Assembly: GCA_003017855.1 (NCBI GenBank)
Contig: PYER01000032.1
Span: forward strand, 1-35,447
Length of the DNA: 35,447 nt
Direction: 5' to 3'
Origin: a filamentous cyanobacterium CCT1
Lineage (GTDB): Bacteria; Cyanobacteriota; Cyanobacteriia; Phormidesmidales; Phormidesmidaceae
Shown here: piece by piece, positions 8,803 to 17,145 of the stretch
Layout: every line of letters starts with the position of its first letter
Position numbering within the stretch: position 1 is the first letter of the stretch
Notes under the pieces: generated by a model
What the model saw: the letters and a program-made list of their open reading frames with translations, nothing else
Told to the model about the DNA's origin: nothing
Database searches by the model: none
Program-made: the position numbers and the translations under genes

Positions 8803-9138
8803 ATGGGTTTTCTAGGCAAGCTGTTTGGTAAAAAAGAAGAAGAAAAAGCCAAGGCCTCCCCCAAAATCAACGTAAAGCAGGCGGCCGCTACGGCTTCCAT
8901 CGACGCGGCCAAGGTGGGCATTGATGGTCAGTTCGACGAGAGCGGTTTGGCCAAGCGGGTCGCGCTGGCCCTAGACCAGGCCAACATTTCCGACAGCGTG
9001 GGCCTGTGGGTAGCCCAAACCGGCTCCACCGTGGTGCTGAAGTACAACCCCGACGCCGAAGGCGTGCTAGAGCAGGCGAAAAAAATCGCTATGGGTGTCG
9101 ATGGCGCCACCAACGTCACTACTCAGCCTAATTCCTAA
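8803..9138 (+). CDS. Small BON-domain-like protein
   Basis: The 111-residue product has a strongly basic/acidic N-terminal segment (KLFGKKEEEKAKA, residues 6-18) and then a domain from about 40 to 108. That domain has the BON pattern of a helix (LAKRVALALDQANI), two strands (VGLWVAQTGSTVVLKY), a second helix (AEGVLEQAKKIAMGV) and a closing strand before NVTTQ. BON domains bind phospholipid or peptidoglycan-associated partners in other proteins. This one has no signal peptide, so it is probably cytoplasmic or attached to a membrane from inside through its MGFLGKLFGKK start. The RBS AGGAGAT at 8791-8797 is unusually good for this window and fixes the ATG. A strong terminator follows directly, so it is a single-gene transcript. 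Domain call is moderate; function unknown. Confidence 0.8.
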   Translation: MGFLGKLFGKKEEEKAKASPKINVKQAAATASIDAAKVGIDGQFDESGLAKRVALALDQANISDSVGLWVAQTGSTVVLKYNPDAEGVLEQAKKIAMGVDGATNVTTQPNS

Positions 9139-9160
9139 GCTTCGTTAAAGGTCACTAGCA

Positions 9161-9203
9161 ACGCCAGCACCAGCATTCAGCCCTGGTGCTGGCGTTTCTG
9201 TTG
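9161..9203 (+). terminator. Rho-independent terminator of the BON-like gene
   Basis: A 13-bp perfect stem (ACGCCAGCACCAG at 9161-9173 with its complement at 9183-9195) and a 9-nt loop are followed by TTTCTGTT. It starts 22 nt after the stop codon. The minus strand side has no T-run, so it serves the plus-strand gene. Confidence 0.85.
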
Positions 9204-9249
9204 CATGCTTAGCCTGCTGAAACCGAAATCTATCGCCAATGGGTAGGGT

Positions 9250-10296
9250 TTAAGCTAAGGCAATTTGAGCTGGCTGAGGGCAAAGCTGGGGAAACTTTTC
9301 AACCAGGAGACGGGCGCTGTCGGCTGGTGAGAGGCCAGTGATATCAAGCTGGGGAATGATCCGGCGACGGCGTTCTAAATCGTAGCGGTAGGCGCGATCG
9401 TAGTAGTCGAGAATGATGGCGCAGGCAGCTCGCAGGTTGCCTGCTTGAATGTGCTGGATGGCGGTTTGGGTGCGATCGCCCCCCAGCCGCTTCCGAATCC
9501 GTTCGGTGGCCTCGATTAGCTCCTCGGTAGAGGCCTCACCGTAGATGTCCACCAGCAGGTCCAGGCGCTCATCGAGCGATCGCACCACCTCCACCGCTGG
9601 AGCCGCCTCCATTTGCGCAAACAGTTCGTTGGGAATGCGGCAGGTGCCCACCCGCCGGCTCTCCGCCTCCAGCCAGATAGGGCGATGCGAGGGCAATGTA
9701 GCCCACCGCTCCGCCAGCAAATTCTCGTAGTGCTCGGTAGACGGCTGCGGCGGCAGCAGCAGTGCCCCAAAGCTGCTTCCTCGGTGGTTGGCCAGTCCCT
9801 CCAGATCCAGCACCGGTTCCCCCAGGGCCGCCAGCTCGTGGAGAATCTGCGTTTTGCCGCTGCCGGTCATACCGCCCAGAATCATGATTTTCTTGGGGCT
9901 AGCCAGGGTCTCCCGTACCCAGCGGCGATAGGCCTTATAGCCCCCGGTCAAGGTGTGTACCGTAAACCCTGCCAGTTCCAAAATCCAGCCCATGCCACCG
10001 CTGCGCATGCCGCCGCGCCAGCAGTGGATTCGCAGGTGGCGATCTGGAGCCAGTGCCTTAGCCGCCCTAACAAACTCACCGCACTTGGGGCCAGCAATGT
10101 CGAAGCCTAGCTCTACGGCGGCCTCGCGCCCTACCTGTTTATAGCAGGTGCCCACCTGAGCGCGCTCATCGTCCGTAAATAGGGGAAAGCTCACCGCGCC
10201 GAGAATATGCCCGTGCTCGTACTCCCCCGGACTGCGCACATCGAGCAGGGGGCCAGAGCCTTGTAGAAAGTCGTTAATAGTTAAAGGCGATGGCAT
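9250..10296 (-). CDS. mnmH: tRNA 2-selenouridine synthase
   Basis: MnmH (SelU) converts 2-thiouridine at the wobble position of certain tRNAs to 2-selenouridine, using selenophosphate and a geranylated intermediate. The 348-residue product has an N-terminal rhodanese domain (about 5-125) with the active-site C92 in HCWRGGMRSGGM. A P-loop domain follows with GGMTGSGKT at 141-149, the fused arrangement diagnostic for this family. It is the last gene of a minus-strand operon, 17 nt after DUF429. Selenophosphate synthetase (selD) is not in the window, so selenium use by this organism cannot be judged here. In a strain without selD the enzyme would be expected to make only the geranylated form. 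Assignment is firm. Confidence 0.93.
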   Translation of the reverse strand: MPSPLTINDFLQGSGPLLDVRSPGEYEHGHILGAVSFPLFTDDERAQVGTCYKQVGREAAVELGFDIAGPKCGEFVRAAKALAPDRHLRIHCWRGGMRSGGMGWILELAGFTVHTLTGGYKAYRRWVRETLASPKKIMILGGMTGSGKTQILHELAALGEPVLDLEGLANHRGSSFGALLLPPQPSTEHYENLLAERWATLPSHRPIWLEAESRRVGTCRIPNELFAQMEAAPAVEVVRSLDERLDLLVDIYGEASTEELIEATERIRKRLGGDRTQTAIQHIQAGNLRAACAIILDYYDRAYRYDLERRRRIIPQLDITGLSPADSARLLVEKFPQLCPQPAQIALA

Positions 10297-10313
10297 GGGC
10301 AGGGTAGGCGAAT

Positions 10314-11096
10314 TCAGGTTGAGCTTGGCTTTAGTGTAGCGGGTTGGAGCGGCAGAGGAATTGGGGCAGGCACCACGATGTAGCCTTCAGTGCGATCGCC
10401 CAGTACCCAGTTTCGCTCCAACCCCCAGGTCCACCAGTGAGCCGCGGCATAAGCGCAGGTGAGGGCATCGAGCTGGTCTTCCACCGCCTTCATCGCCGCC
10501 CCGGTGAGCGGAATCTCGGGCAGGTCAGAATCCTCCAGAACCAAAGCAGGCTCCAGGGTGGGCAGCACGTCAAGCTGGTACTGGCGCAGTTTCTCCAGCT
10601 CGGGGCGGCGCTGGGCCAGGGTGCCTTTTTTGTACTTGAGAATTTTTCTTAGGCCAAACAGGTGTACCGTCGCTGGGTGAGGAAACACCTCCAGCTGGAA
10701 TCGGCCCTGGGGTTTGGGGTCGCTGTGAGGCTGGTGCTGAAAGCCCAGGGCTTCGAGTGCCAGGCCAAAGGCAATCAGCTTTTCGGCGAAGGGGCGACCT
10801 CGGTTGGCCGGGTAGCAGCCCGCGTCGTAGCGGCCAAAATACTTGTGGGCCAGGCGATCGGGCAAGCGCATCCCGGTTTCGTTGGGAATCAGCGTTGGGG
10901 CATCGACGGCGACAACGGCATTGACGGCACCTTCAGCCCAGTGCGAAATCCAGGTGAGAATGTCGGCGGTAAATTGGAGCCGGTCCAGCGCAACTAGCCG
11001 CAGCGAAGCCCCTTCCAGATGCAGGCAGCACAGCCCTGTAGGACCGCTCTGCCAGCCCAAGTCAACGCCGAGAAAGCGGTGGTAAGGCGCGTTCAT
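10314..11096 (-). CDS. DUF429 domain-containing protein
   Basis: A 260-residue protein starting at the ATG at 11096. The longer frame to 11168 would run deep into the cupin gene. It opens with FLGVDLGWQSGPTGLCCL, an actin-like/RNase-H-fold phosphate loop (residues 8-25). It continues with VVAVDAPTLIP, the Asp of the second acidic motif at about 67-77, and GRFQLEVFPHPATVHLFGL near 146-164. This pattern is typical of DUF429 proteins. Their RNase-H-like fold suggests a nuclease or nucleotide-binding role, but none is established as far as I know. Its ATG overlaps the stop of the cupin gene as ATGA, so the two are translationally coupled. mnmH follows 17 nt later, which hints at a nucleic-acid-related role but does not prove one. 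Confidence 0.88.
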   Translation of the reverse strand: MNAPYHRFLGVDLGWQSGPTGLCCLHLEGASLRLVALDRLQFTADILTWISHWAEGAVNAVVAVDAPTLIPNETGMRLPDRLAHKYFGRYDAGCYPANRGRPFAEKLIAFGLALEALGFQHQPHSDPKPQGRFQLEVFPHPATVHLFGLRKILKYKKGTLAQRRPELEKLRQYQLDVLPTLEPALVLEDSDLPEIPLTGAAMKAVEDQLDALTCAYAAAHWWTWGLERNWVLGDRTEGYIVVPAPIPLPLQPATLKPSST

Positions 11097-11548
11097 TCCT
11101 CCAGATCCACATAGTCTCGCTTTAGCCCCCGGCGGTACAGGCGGGTGTTGATCTGGGGATAGTCGCAAATGTCAAAATCTAGCCGCATGCCGCCCACCAG
11201 GTAAACCAGGTCTTCGGTGAATGGGTTGCTGAGGCTGTGGGCCAGCCCGCCGGGGGCAAAGCCCATGAAGTCGCCAGGACCAACCTCAACGGTGTCTGTA
11301 CCGATCGCGGCCAGCCCCCGCCCCGAGAGAATATAGATAAACTCCTCCTCGGCCTGGTGGACGTGATACTGGGTTGAGTCATGGCCAGGTTCGACTCGTA
11401 CTAGGTGAATACCTAGGTGGTGCAATCCGGTCTCATCCCCCAGCGACTTGCTGTGGCGGATTGCCTTAGGATTGAGAGGGTGAACAAAGACAGATTCGGG
11501 TAGAGCGGCGATCGCGCTAGCCGTAAGTAATGGATGAGGGTCCGTCAT
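11093..11548 (-). CDS. Cupin-domain protein
   Basis: The 151-residue product is a single-domain cupin. Motif 1 runs from G55 with metal-ligand candidates H62, H64 and E69 and closes at G76. Motif 2 contains PGDFMGFAPGGLAH with H104 as the fourth ligand. This matches the G-x(5-6)-HxH-x(3-4)-E-x6-G and P-G-x-H patterns, so a divalent metal site is probable. Similar proteins are annotated from sugar-epimerase-like to dioxygenase-like, and I cannot choose. It is the first gene of a tight minus-strand operon with DUF429 (4-nt overlap) and mnmH, and is divergent from argS across 98 nt. Fold is certain, reaction unknown. Confidence 0.88.
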   Translation of the reverse strand: MTDPHPLLTASAIAALPESVFVHPLNPKAIRHSKSLGDETGLHHLGIHLVRVEPGHDSTQYHVHQAEEEFIYILSGRGLAAIGTDTVEVGPGDFMGFAPGGLAHSLSNPFTEDLVYLVGGMRLDFDICDYPQINTRLYRRGLKRDYVDLEE

Positions 11549-11575
11549 AGGTCAATTCCCGTAGTAGCGTAGATG

Positions 11576-11600
11576 GGTTGGTGGGCATTGCCCGCCCCAC
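11576..11600. repeat. GTGGGCATTGCCC-type palindromic element
   Basis: In the argS/cupin spacer, GGTTGGTGGGCATTGCCC is followed by GCCCCAC, giving GGGC-ATT-GCCC nested in a larger imperfect GTGGG/CCCAC repeat. I recall short GGTGGGCATTGCCCACC-like units as interspersed repeats in many cyanobacterial genomes, and this looks like a decayed copy. That is from memory, not a search. Confidence 0.35.
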
Positions 11601-11646
11601 AGCAGCGGCAAACCAATTTCTCAGGCAGGGGTTAGGGAAAACATAC

Positions 11647-13404
11647 ATGAAGTCTACACTTGCACAACTCACGGCTCGGTTTGACCAGGCTCTAGTTGCT
11701 GCCTTTGGCCCAGATCTAGCTGGTACCGACCCCATGCTGGTGCCCACCACTAACCCTAAGTTCGGCGATTACCAGGCCAATATGGCCATGTCGTTGGCCA
11801 AGCCCTTAAAGCAAAAACCCCGCGATATCGCCACCCAAATCATTGAAAAGCTCGACGTTAGCGACCTCTGTGAGCCTCCCGAAATCGCGGGTCCGGGTTT
11901 CATTAACCTGCGCTTCAAAACCGAGTACCTGGAAGATCAGCTCAGGGCTATGCAGGCCGACCCGCGCCTGGGGGTGGCCCCTGCCGAGCAGCCCCAAAAG
12001 GTAATTGTCGATTTCTCTAGCCCCAACATTGCTAAAGAGATGCATGTGGGCCATCTGCGATCGACCATCATCGGCGACTCCATTGCTCGCGTGCAGGAGT
12101 TCATGGGCCACGACGTGCTGCGCATCAACCACGTCGGTGACTGGGGCACCCAGTTTGGCATGCTGATTACCCACTTAAAAGAGGTTTGTCCCGAAGCACT
12201 GGCGGCGGATTCATCGGTGGATATTGGCGATCTGGTCGCTTTTTACAAGCAGGCCAAAAAACGCTTCGATGAAGATGATGCGTTCAAGACGCGATCGCGT
12301 GAAGCCGTCGTCGATCTGCAATCGGGCGAAGACACCGCTACCAAAGCCTGGAAAGCCCTTTGCGAGCAGTCGCGCAAGGAATTTCAAAAACTCTACGATC
12401 GCCTCGATATCGATATTCAAGAGCGCGGCGAATCGTTCTACAACCCCCTTCTGGCCGACGTCGTGAAGGATTTAGACGCCCAGGGGCTCCTGGTGGAAGA
12501 CCAGGGGGCCAAGGTCGTCTTTGTTGATGGCTTTACCAACAAAGAGGGCGACCCGCTGCCGCTGATCATTCAAAAGACCGACGGCGGCTACAACTACGCC
12601 ACCACTGACCTAGCCGCCATTCGCTACCGCACTCAGCAAGACAAGGCCGATCGCGTGCTGTACGTGGTCGATGCCGGGCAGGGCAACCACTTTGCCCAGG
12701 TGTTTCAGGTGGCCGCTAAAGCCGGCTGGATTCCCAGTGACGTTGAGCTTACCCACGTGCCCTTTGGCGTCGTGCAGGGCGAAGACGGCAAAAAGTTCAA
12801 AACCCGCGCGGGCGACACCGTACGCCTCAAAGATTTGCTCGATGAGGCGGTCAGCCGCGCCCGCGCCGACTTAGAATCTCGGATTCAGGCTGAGGAACGG
12901 CAGGAAACCGAGGCCTTTATTCAAAACGTCGCCGAGGCGGTCGGTATTGGGGCTGTCAAGTACGCTGACCTCAGCCAAAACCGCACCAGCAACTATATCT
13001 TTAGCTTTGACAAAATGCTGGCCCTGCAGGGCAACACGGCTCCCTATATGCTCTACGCCTACGTGCGGGTGCAGGGCATTAGCCGCAAGGGCGACATCGA
13101 CTTCGACCACCTGCCCGCCGAGGCCCGCATTCATCTCGAAGATGACACCGAGTTTGCCCTGGCTCGGCACCTACTTCAGCTCGATCAGGTGGTAGAAGAA
13201 TTAGCGCATGACCTCTACCCCAACCGTCTCTGCCAGTACTTGTTTGAGCTCAGCCAAAAGTTCAACCAGTTCTACGATCGCTGTTCCGTACTGCAAGCCA
13301 ATGAACCGCAGCGCACCTCGCGCCTGTTGCTGTGCGATCTCACCGCTAAAACGCTTAAGCTGGGCCTGTCGCTGCTGGGCATTCAGGTGCTAGAACGCAT
13401 GTAA
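11647..13404 (+). CDS. argS: Arginyl-tRNA synthetase
   Basis: ArgS charges tRNA-Arg with arginine. The product is a class I synthetase of 585 residues from the ATG at 11647. An upstream TTG-initiated frame from 11578 passes through the repeat element and is rejected. Visible parts are the N-terminal additional domain (1-110), the HIGH-type motif HVGH at 133-136 in [17 protein letters not shown], and the DWGTQFGM segment. The KMSK loop is replaced by [17 protein letters not shown], as is common in bacterial ArgS. The C-terminal DALR anticodon-binding domain ends in the family's typical short LERM. A 6-bp hairpin (13407-13422) follows the stop. Assignment is secure. Confidence 0.98.
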   Translation: MKSTLAQLTARFDQALVAAFGPDLAGTDPMLVPTTNPKFGDYQANMAMSLAKPLKQKPRDIATQIIEKLDVSDLCEPPEIAGPGFINLRFKTEYLEDQLRAMQADPRLGVAPAEQPQKVIVDFSSPNIAKEMHVGHLRSTIIGDSIARVQEFMGHDVLRINHVGDWGTQFGMLITHLKEVCPEALAADSSVDIGDLVAFYKQAKKRFDEDDAFKTRSREAVVDLQSGEDTATKAWKALCEQSRKEFQKLYDRLDIDIQERGESFYNPLLADVVKDLDAQGLLVEDQGAKVVFVDGFTNKEGDPLPLIIQKTDGGYNYATTDLAAIRYRTQQDKADRVLYVVDAGQGNHFAQVFQVAAKAGWIPSDVELTHVPFGVVQGEDGKKFKTRAGDTVRLKDLLDEAVSRARADLESRIQAEERQETEAFIQNVAEAVGIGAVKYADLSQNRTSNYIFSFDKMLALQGNTAPYMLYAYVRVQGISRKGDIDFDHLPAEARIHLEDDTEFALARHLLQLDQVVEELAHDLYPNRLCQYLFELSQKFNQFYDRCSVLQANEPQRTSRLLLCDLTAKTLKLGLSLLGIQVLERM

Positions 13405-13803
13405 AACCGTTGTGCACAGCGGCTAAGTTCACCTGACATCCTCCCAAAGACAGGAGACATTCTGTTTTAAACTTGCTTTCCTCAAGATAGGTGCAAAACA
13501 GGATTCATAAGGGCATCTATCCTGACGAATATCCAATATCTAAGCGATATATCTAGTGCTTATTTTGCGATTCACATTTGGCGAATAAATCTTCTCTTTA
13601 AAGGAACCTCAGAATTCCTTTAAAAGAGTTTTTCAAACTGTCTGAACTAATACTTTCAAAGCTACTTTTATCAAACAATGCAGTAATGCAGCTTTAAGAG
13701 ATTGTGTACTCTGATACCGATCGTTGGTTAGAGAGGCACGCTGTCGGGAAAGCTAGGGTTGCATCTCGAACCAGTTTTTAAGTTTTTGATTGAAAGTATC
13801 ACA
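13405..13803. other. AT-rich gene-free region, probable long leader of the kinase/cyclase operon
   Basis: These 399 nt hold no plausible gene. Positions 13441-13740 contain 110 G+C of 300 by hand count (about 37 percent), clearly below the flanking coding DNA. The region holds a near-perfect 16-nt palindrome at 13407-13422, a terminator-like hairpin at 13594-13633, and a tandem ATGCAGTA-ATGCAG repeat near 13677-13690. It could be a long 5-prime leader with an attenuator, or contain a small-RNA gene ending at the hairpin. Confidence 0.5.
13594..13633 (+). terminator. Intrinsic-terminator-like hairpin between argS and the MHYT kinase
   Basis: CTCTTTAAAGGAA (13594-13606) pairs with TTCCTTTAAAAGAG (13615-13628) with one bulged A, an 8-nt loop and then TTTTT. 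It lies 190 nt after argS and 170 nt before the kinase ATG. It is AT-rich for a terminator but long, with a correctly placed T-run. Confidence 0.6.
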
Positions 13804-16800
13804 ATGGCCTACGCGGTAGTCGGTCACTACAATGCTGGTCTAATTGGCTTGTCCTTAGGTATTGCAGTGCTAGCGTCGTTTACCACCCTGAGCTTAGGGC
13901 GGCAAATTGCGGATATAGAGCGCTACCAGTGGCCCTGGCTGATTGGCGGCGGGGTGGCAATGGGCACAGGTATTTGGGCCACTCACTTCATCGGCATGCT
14001 GGCACTTGAGCTGCCTATGCCGGTAACCTATGACCTCTTAACGACGGGTCTATCGCTGGTGGGCGCAGTGCTGGGGACTGGCGTGGCGCTAGCCCTAGTC
14101 AGTCGGCCCAACTTGAGCTGGGCTGGGCTGGGGCTGGGTGGTCTCGTGATGGGGCTAGCGATCGCCTGGATGCACTACACCGGTATGGCCGCGATGGCAA
14201 TGCCGGCACACCTGTGCTACCGCTGGCCCCTGGTCGCCCTCTCAGTAGGATTAGCCGTAGTCGCTTCCACGGCAGCGCTAGCGCTCAACCTCTGGCCCCA
14301 GCACCGCCCAGGGCAGAGCCAGCCCTGGTTTGATAGATTAGCCGTACCAGCCCTGGGGATTGCCGTGGGTGGCCTGCACTATACGGCTATGGCTGCCACA
14401 ACCTTTCAGCCCAATGACCTGACTAATAATTTGACTACAGATGTGGGAACATTGCCCAACTTAGACGCTTCGTGGCTGGCCCTGGCGGTAGGGATTGGAG
14501 CCACCGTAATCTTGATCATCACCTTAATTGCCCTGCGAATTAACCAGCGGCTCACCCAGCAACGCGTGCAGCAGGTGGCTCTGGCCAACAGCGAACAGCG
14601 CTTTCAGGCCTTAATTCGTGATATGGCGGTCGGAGCGCTGCTGCTCAACGCTGAGGCCGAGATTTTAGTCCGCAACCAGGCGGCTCAACAGCTGCTCCAC
14701 CTGCCTGAGGGCGAGAGCTACCCTCTGGTGTTTGGTCAGACTGGCTACATCCAGCAGGAGAACGGCACGCCGCTTTTGGCGACGGAGCTACCGGTGCAGC
14801 GGGCGATCGCCCAAAAAGCACCCCTGGGGAACGTGGTAATTGGGGTCAGTGCTACCCAGACCGACCCGCCGCGCTGGCTGCTGGTGAATGTTGACCCTCA
14901 GCTCAACGAGGCGGGGCAGGTAGAACGGGTGGTGTGTACCTGCAGCGACATTACGCTGCAGAAGCAGGCCGAGGTGGCGGTACGGGCTGTAGCCAACCGA
15001 GAGAAAGCGGTGATGCAGATCGTGCAGCGCATGCGCCAAACCCTAGATCTAGAGGCTATCTTTGCGGCTACCACCGAAGAATTGCAGCAGGCGCTTGGCT
15101 GCGATCGCGTCTGGATCTACCGCTTCAACCCTGACTGGAGCGGTACCGTCGTAGCTGAAGCGCTCACTGATCCCACAGCCCCCTCTACGCTGGCGACGGA
15201 AACAGTCAGCGATCGCCTGATTGACCGGGACGACTGCGGCGCTCGCCAGCTGCAAAACGGCGGTTTTGATGACGGCTACCTGCTGTTTGAAGATACTTAC
15301 CTGCAAGAAACCCAGGCCGAAACTTACCGCCAGGACCGCACCTACCACCGCGTCAACGACATCTATACCGAGGGGTTCAACACCTGCTATCTAGAGTTTC
15401 TAGAGCAATGGCAGGTGCGGGCCTACGTTATCGTGCCCATTTTTGCCGGCAGTCAGCTCTGGGGACTGCTCGGCACCTACGCCCACCACTGTCCGCGCAC
15501 CTGGACCCGCAATGAGGTCAAAATGGTGCTTCAGGTCGGTACGCACCTGGGTACAGCGGTGCAACAGGCCGATCTGCTGCGGCAAACCCAGCAGCAGGCC
15601 CAGGCGCTGGCGGTGGCCAAGCGGGCTGCCGATGCCGCCAGCCAGGCCAAGAGCGACTTTTTAGCCAGCATGAGCCACGAGCTGCGGACCCCCCTCAACG
15701 CTATCCTGGGCTTTACCCAAATTCTGCATGACGACGAAAGCTTAGACGCGGCCCACCGCGACCTGATTGCCATTGTCAACCGCAGCGGCAACCACCTGCT
15801 GGGGTTAGTCAACAACGTGCTGTCGCTGGCCAAAATTGAGGCCAACAAAATCACCCTGAACAATGCGGCCTTTGACCTGCACCAGCTGCAGCAGTCCGTA
15901 AATGACCTGCTGCAGCTCAAGGCAGAGGCCAAGGGCATTCAGCTGGTAGTTGTGCCGCCGCCGCTGCCCCACCAGCTATGGGCCGACGAAGGTAAGCTGC
16001 GGCAGATTTTAATTAACCTGATTGGCAACGCGATCAAATTTACGCCCCAGGGCAGCGTTGTAGTGCGATCGCGCCTGCAGCAAAACCTGAGCGATTCGGC
16101 TCAGCCCTACCGTCTGACCGTTGTGGTGCAAGATACGGGTGTGGGCATTGCCCCGGAGGAAATGGCCAACCTGTTTCAGCCCTTTCACCAGACCCAGTCG
16201 GGGCGACACTCCGCCGAAGGCACCGGGCTAGGGCTTTCGCTCAGCTACAACTTTGCCCAACTGATGGGAGGCGATATCACCGTAACCAGCCAGCCGGGGG
16301 AGGGGTCGACCTTCGTGGTTAGCCTGCCTGTGGGCGTGGCCGCAATGGTCAAAGACCGATCCGCTGAGGCGATCGCCGCTCGCTCAGAGCCGTCAGAACA
16401 GGAGATTCTGCACCTGGCCCCTCACCAGCCCGCTCCCCGAATTTTAGTCGCTGACGACGTGGCCGAGAGCCGCCTGCTGATTCGCCACTGGCTGGAGGGG
16501 GCCGGGTTCGAAGTGCGCGAAGCCAGCCAGGGCGAAGAAGCCATCGACTTGTGGCAGTCCTGGCAACCCCATCTGATCTGCCTGGATATGCGCATGCCTG
16601 TGCTAGACGGTTATGGCGTAGCGCGGCGGGTTCGCGCGCTGCCCGGGGGCGACAATACTATGATTATTGCGGTTACCGCCAGCGTTTTTGAGGAGCAGCG
16701 CTCAGACTGCCTGGCGGCGGGCTGCGATGCCGTCTTGCCAAAACCCCTTCAGCGTCGGGTGCTGCTCGATCACATTGGCCACAGCCTCAACCTGAGCTAT

Positions 16801-17133
16801 CACTACGCTACCGGAGCCCACGACGATCGCTCGATGGTCAAAGAACAATCGCAGCGGGCTGTAGCGATCCAGACTGACTACAGTGGGCAAAGCTCGCTTC
16901 GCGACCATCGCCCCCTCACCGAGGCTGACTTCAGCCTGCTTACCCCTGACTGGCTGAGCCAGGTTCACCAGGCGGCCCAAGCTGCTGACGATCGCCGCGT
17001 GCGTCAGCTCATTGCCCAGCTTCCTCCCGAACAAGACTCGCTAGCGCAGCGATTAAATCGTTTAGTCAACGATTTTCGTCTCGACGTTATTATCGACCTC
17101 ACCGCTGTTTCCTCCCCAACGATTTCCCTGTAG
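13804..17133 (+). CDS. MHYT-PAS-GAF hybrid sensor histidine kinase with receiver domain
   Basis: A 1109-residue membrane sensor from the ATG at 13804. An in-frame TTG at 13759 is possible but adds a non-family segment. Residues 10-245 form seven membrane helices with MHYT repeats: ATHFIGM at 59-65, WMHYTGM at 122-128 and LHYTAM at 191-196. MHYT has been proposed to bind copper and sense O2, CO or NO. A PAS-like domain (about 260-385) and a GAF domain (about 400-585) follow. The GAF resembles bilin-binding GAFs, with DIYTEGFNTCYLEFLEQ and the Cys at 528 followed by Tyr. Then come HisKA with H625 in SHELRTPLNAILGF, HATPase with N742 and DTGVGIAP, and a receiver with phospho-acceptor D928 and K980. 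The C-terminal 100 residues are helical. It is probably the partner of the cyclase 12 nt downstream. Architecture is certain, signal is not. Confidence 0.93.
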   Translation: MAYAVVGHYNAGLIGLSLGIAVLASFTTLSLGRQIADIERYQWPWLIGGGVAMGTGIWATHFIGMLALELPMPVTYDLLTTGLSLVGAVLGTGVALALVSRPNLSWAGLGLGGLVMGLAIAWMHYTGMAAMAMPAHLCYRWPLVALSVGLAVVASTAALALNLWPQHRPGQSQPWFDRLAVPALGIAVGGLHYTAMAATTFQPNDLTNNLTTDVGTLPNLDASWLALAVGIGATVILIITLIALRINQRLTQQRVQQVALANSEQRFQALIRDMAVGALLLNAEAEILVRNQAAQQLLHLPEGESYPLVFGQTGYIQQENGTPLLATELPVQRAIAQKAPLGNVVIGVSATQTDPPRWLLVNVDPQLNEAGQVERVVCTCSDITLQKQAEVAVRAVANREKAVMQIVQRMRQTLDLEAIFAATTEELQQALGCDRVWIYRFNPDWSGTVVAEALTDPTAPSTLATETVSDRLIDRDDCGARQLQNGGFDDGYLLFEDTYLQETQAETYRQDRTYHRVNDIYTEGFNTCYLEFLEQWQVRAYVIVPIFAGSQLWGLLGTYAHHCPRTWTRNEVKMVLQVGTHLGTAVQQADLLRQTQQQAQALAVAKRAADAASQAKSDFLASMSHELRTPLNAILGFTQILHDDESLDAAHRDLIAIVNRSGNHLLGLVNNVLSLAKIEANKITLNNAAFDLHQLQQSVNDLLQLKAEAKGIQLVVVPPPLPHQLWADEGKLRQILINLIGNAIKFTPQGSVVVRSRLQQNLSDSAQPYRLTVVVQDTGVGIAPEEMANLFQPFHQTQSGRHSAEGTGLGLSLSYNFAQLMGGDITVTSQPGEGSTFVVSLPVGVAAMVKDRSAEAIAARSEPSEQEILHLAPHQPAPRILVADDVAESRLLIRHWLEGAGFEVREASQGEEAIDLWQSWQPHLICLDMRMPVLDGYGVARRVRALPGGDNTMIIAVTASVFEEQRSDCLAAGCDAVLPKPLQRRVLLDHIGHSLNLSYHYATGAHDDRSMVKEQSQRAVAIQTDYSGQSSLRDHRPLTEADFSLLTPDWLSQVHQAAQAADDRRVRQLIAQLPPEQDSLAQRLNRLVNDFRLDVIIDLTAVSSPTISL

Positions 17134-17145
17134 CCGATCGAACCT

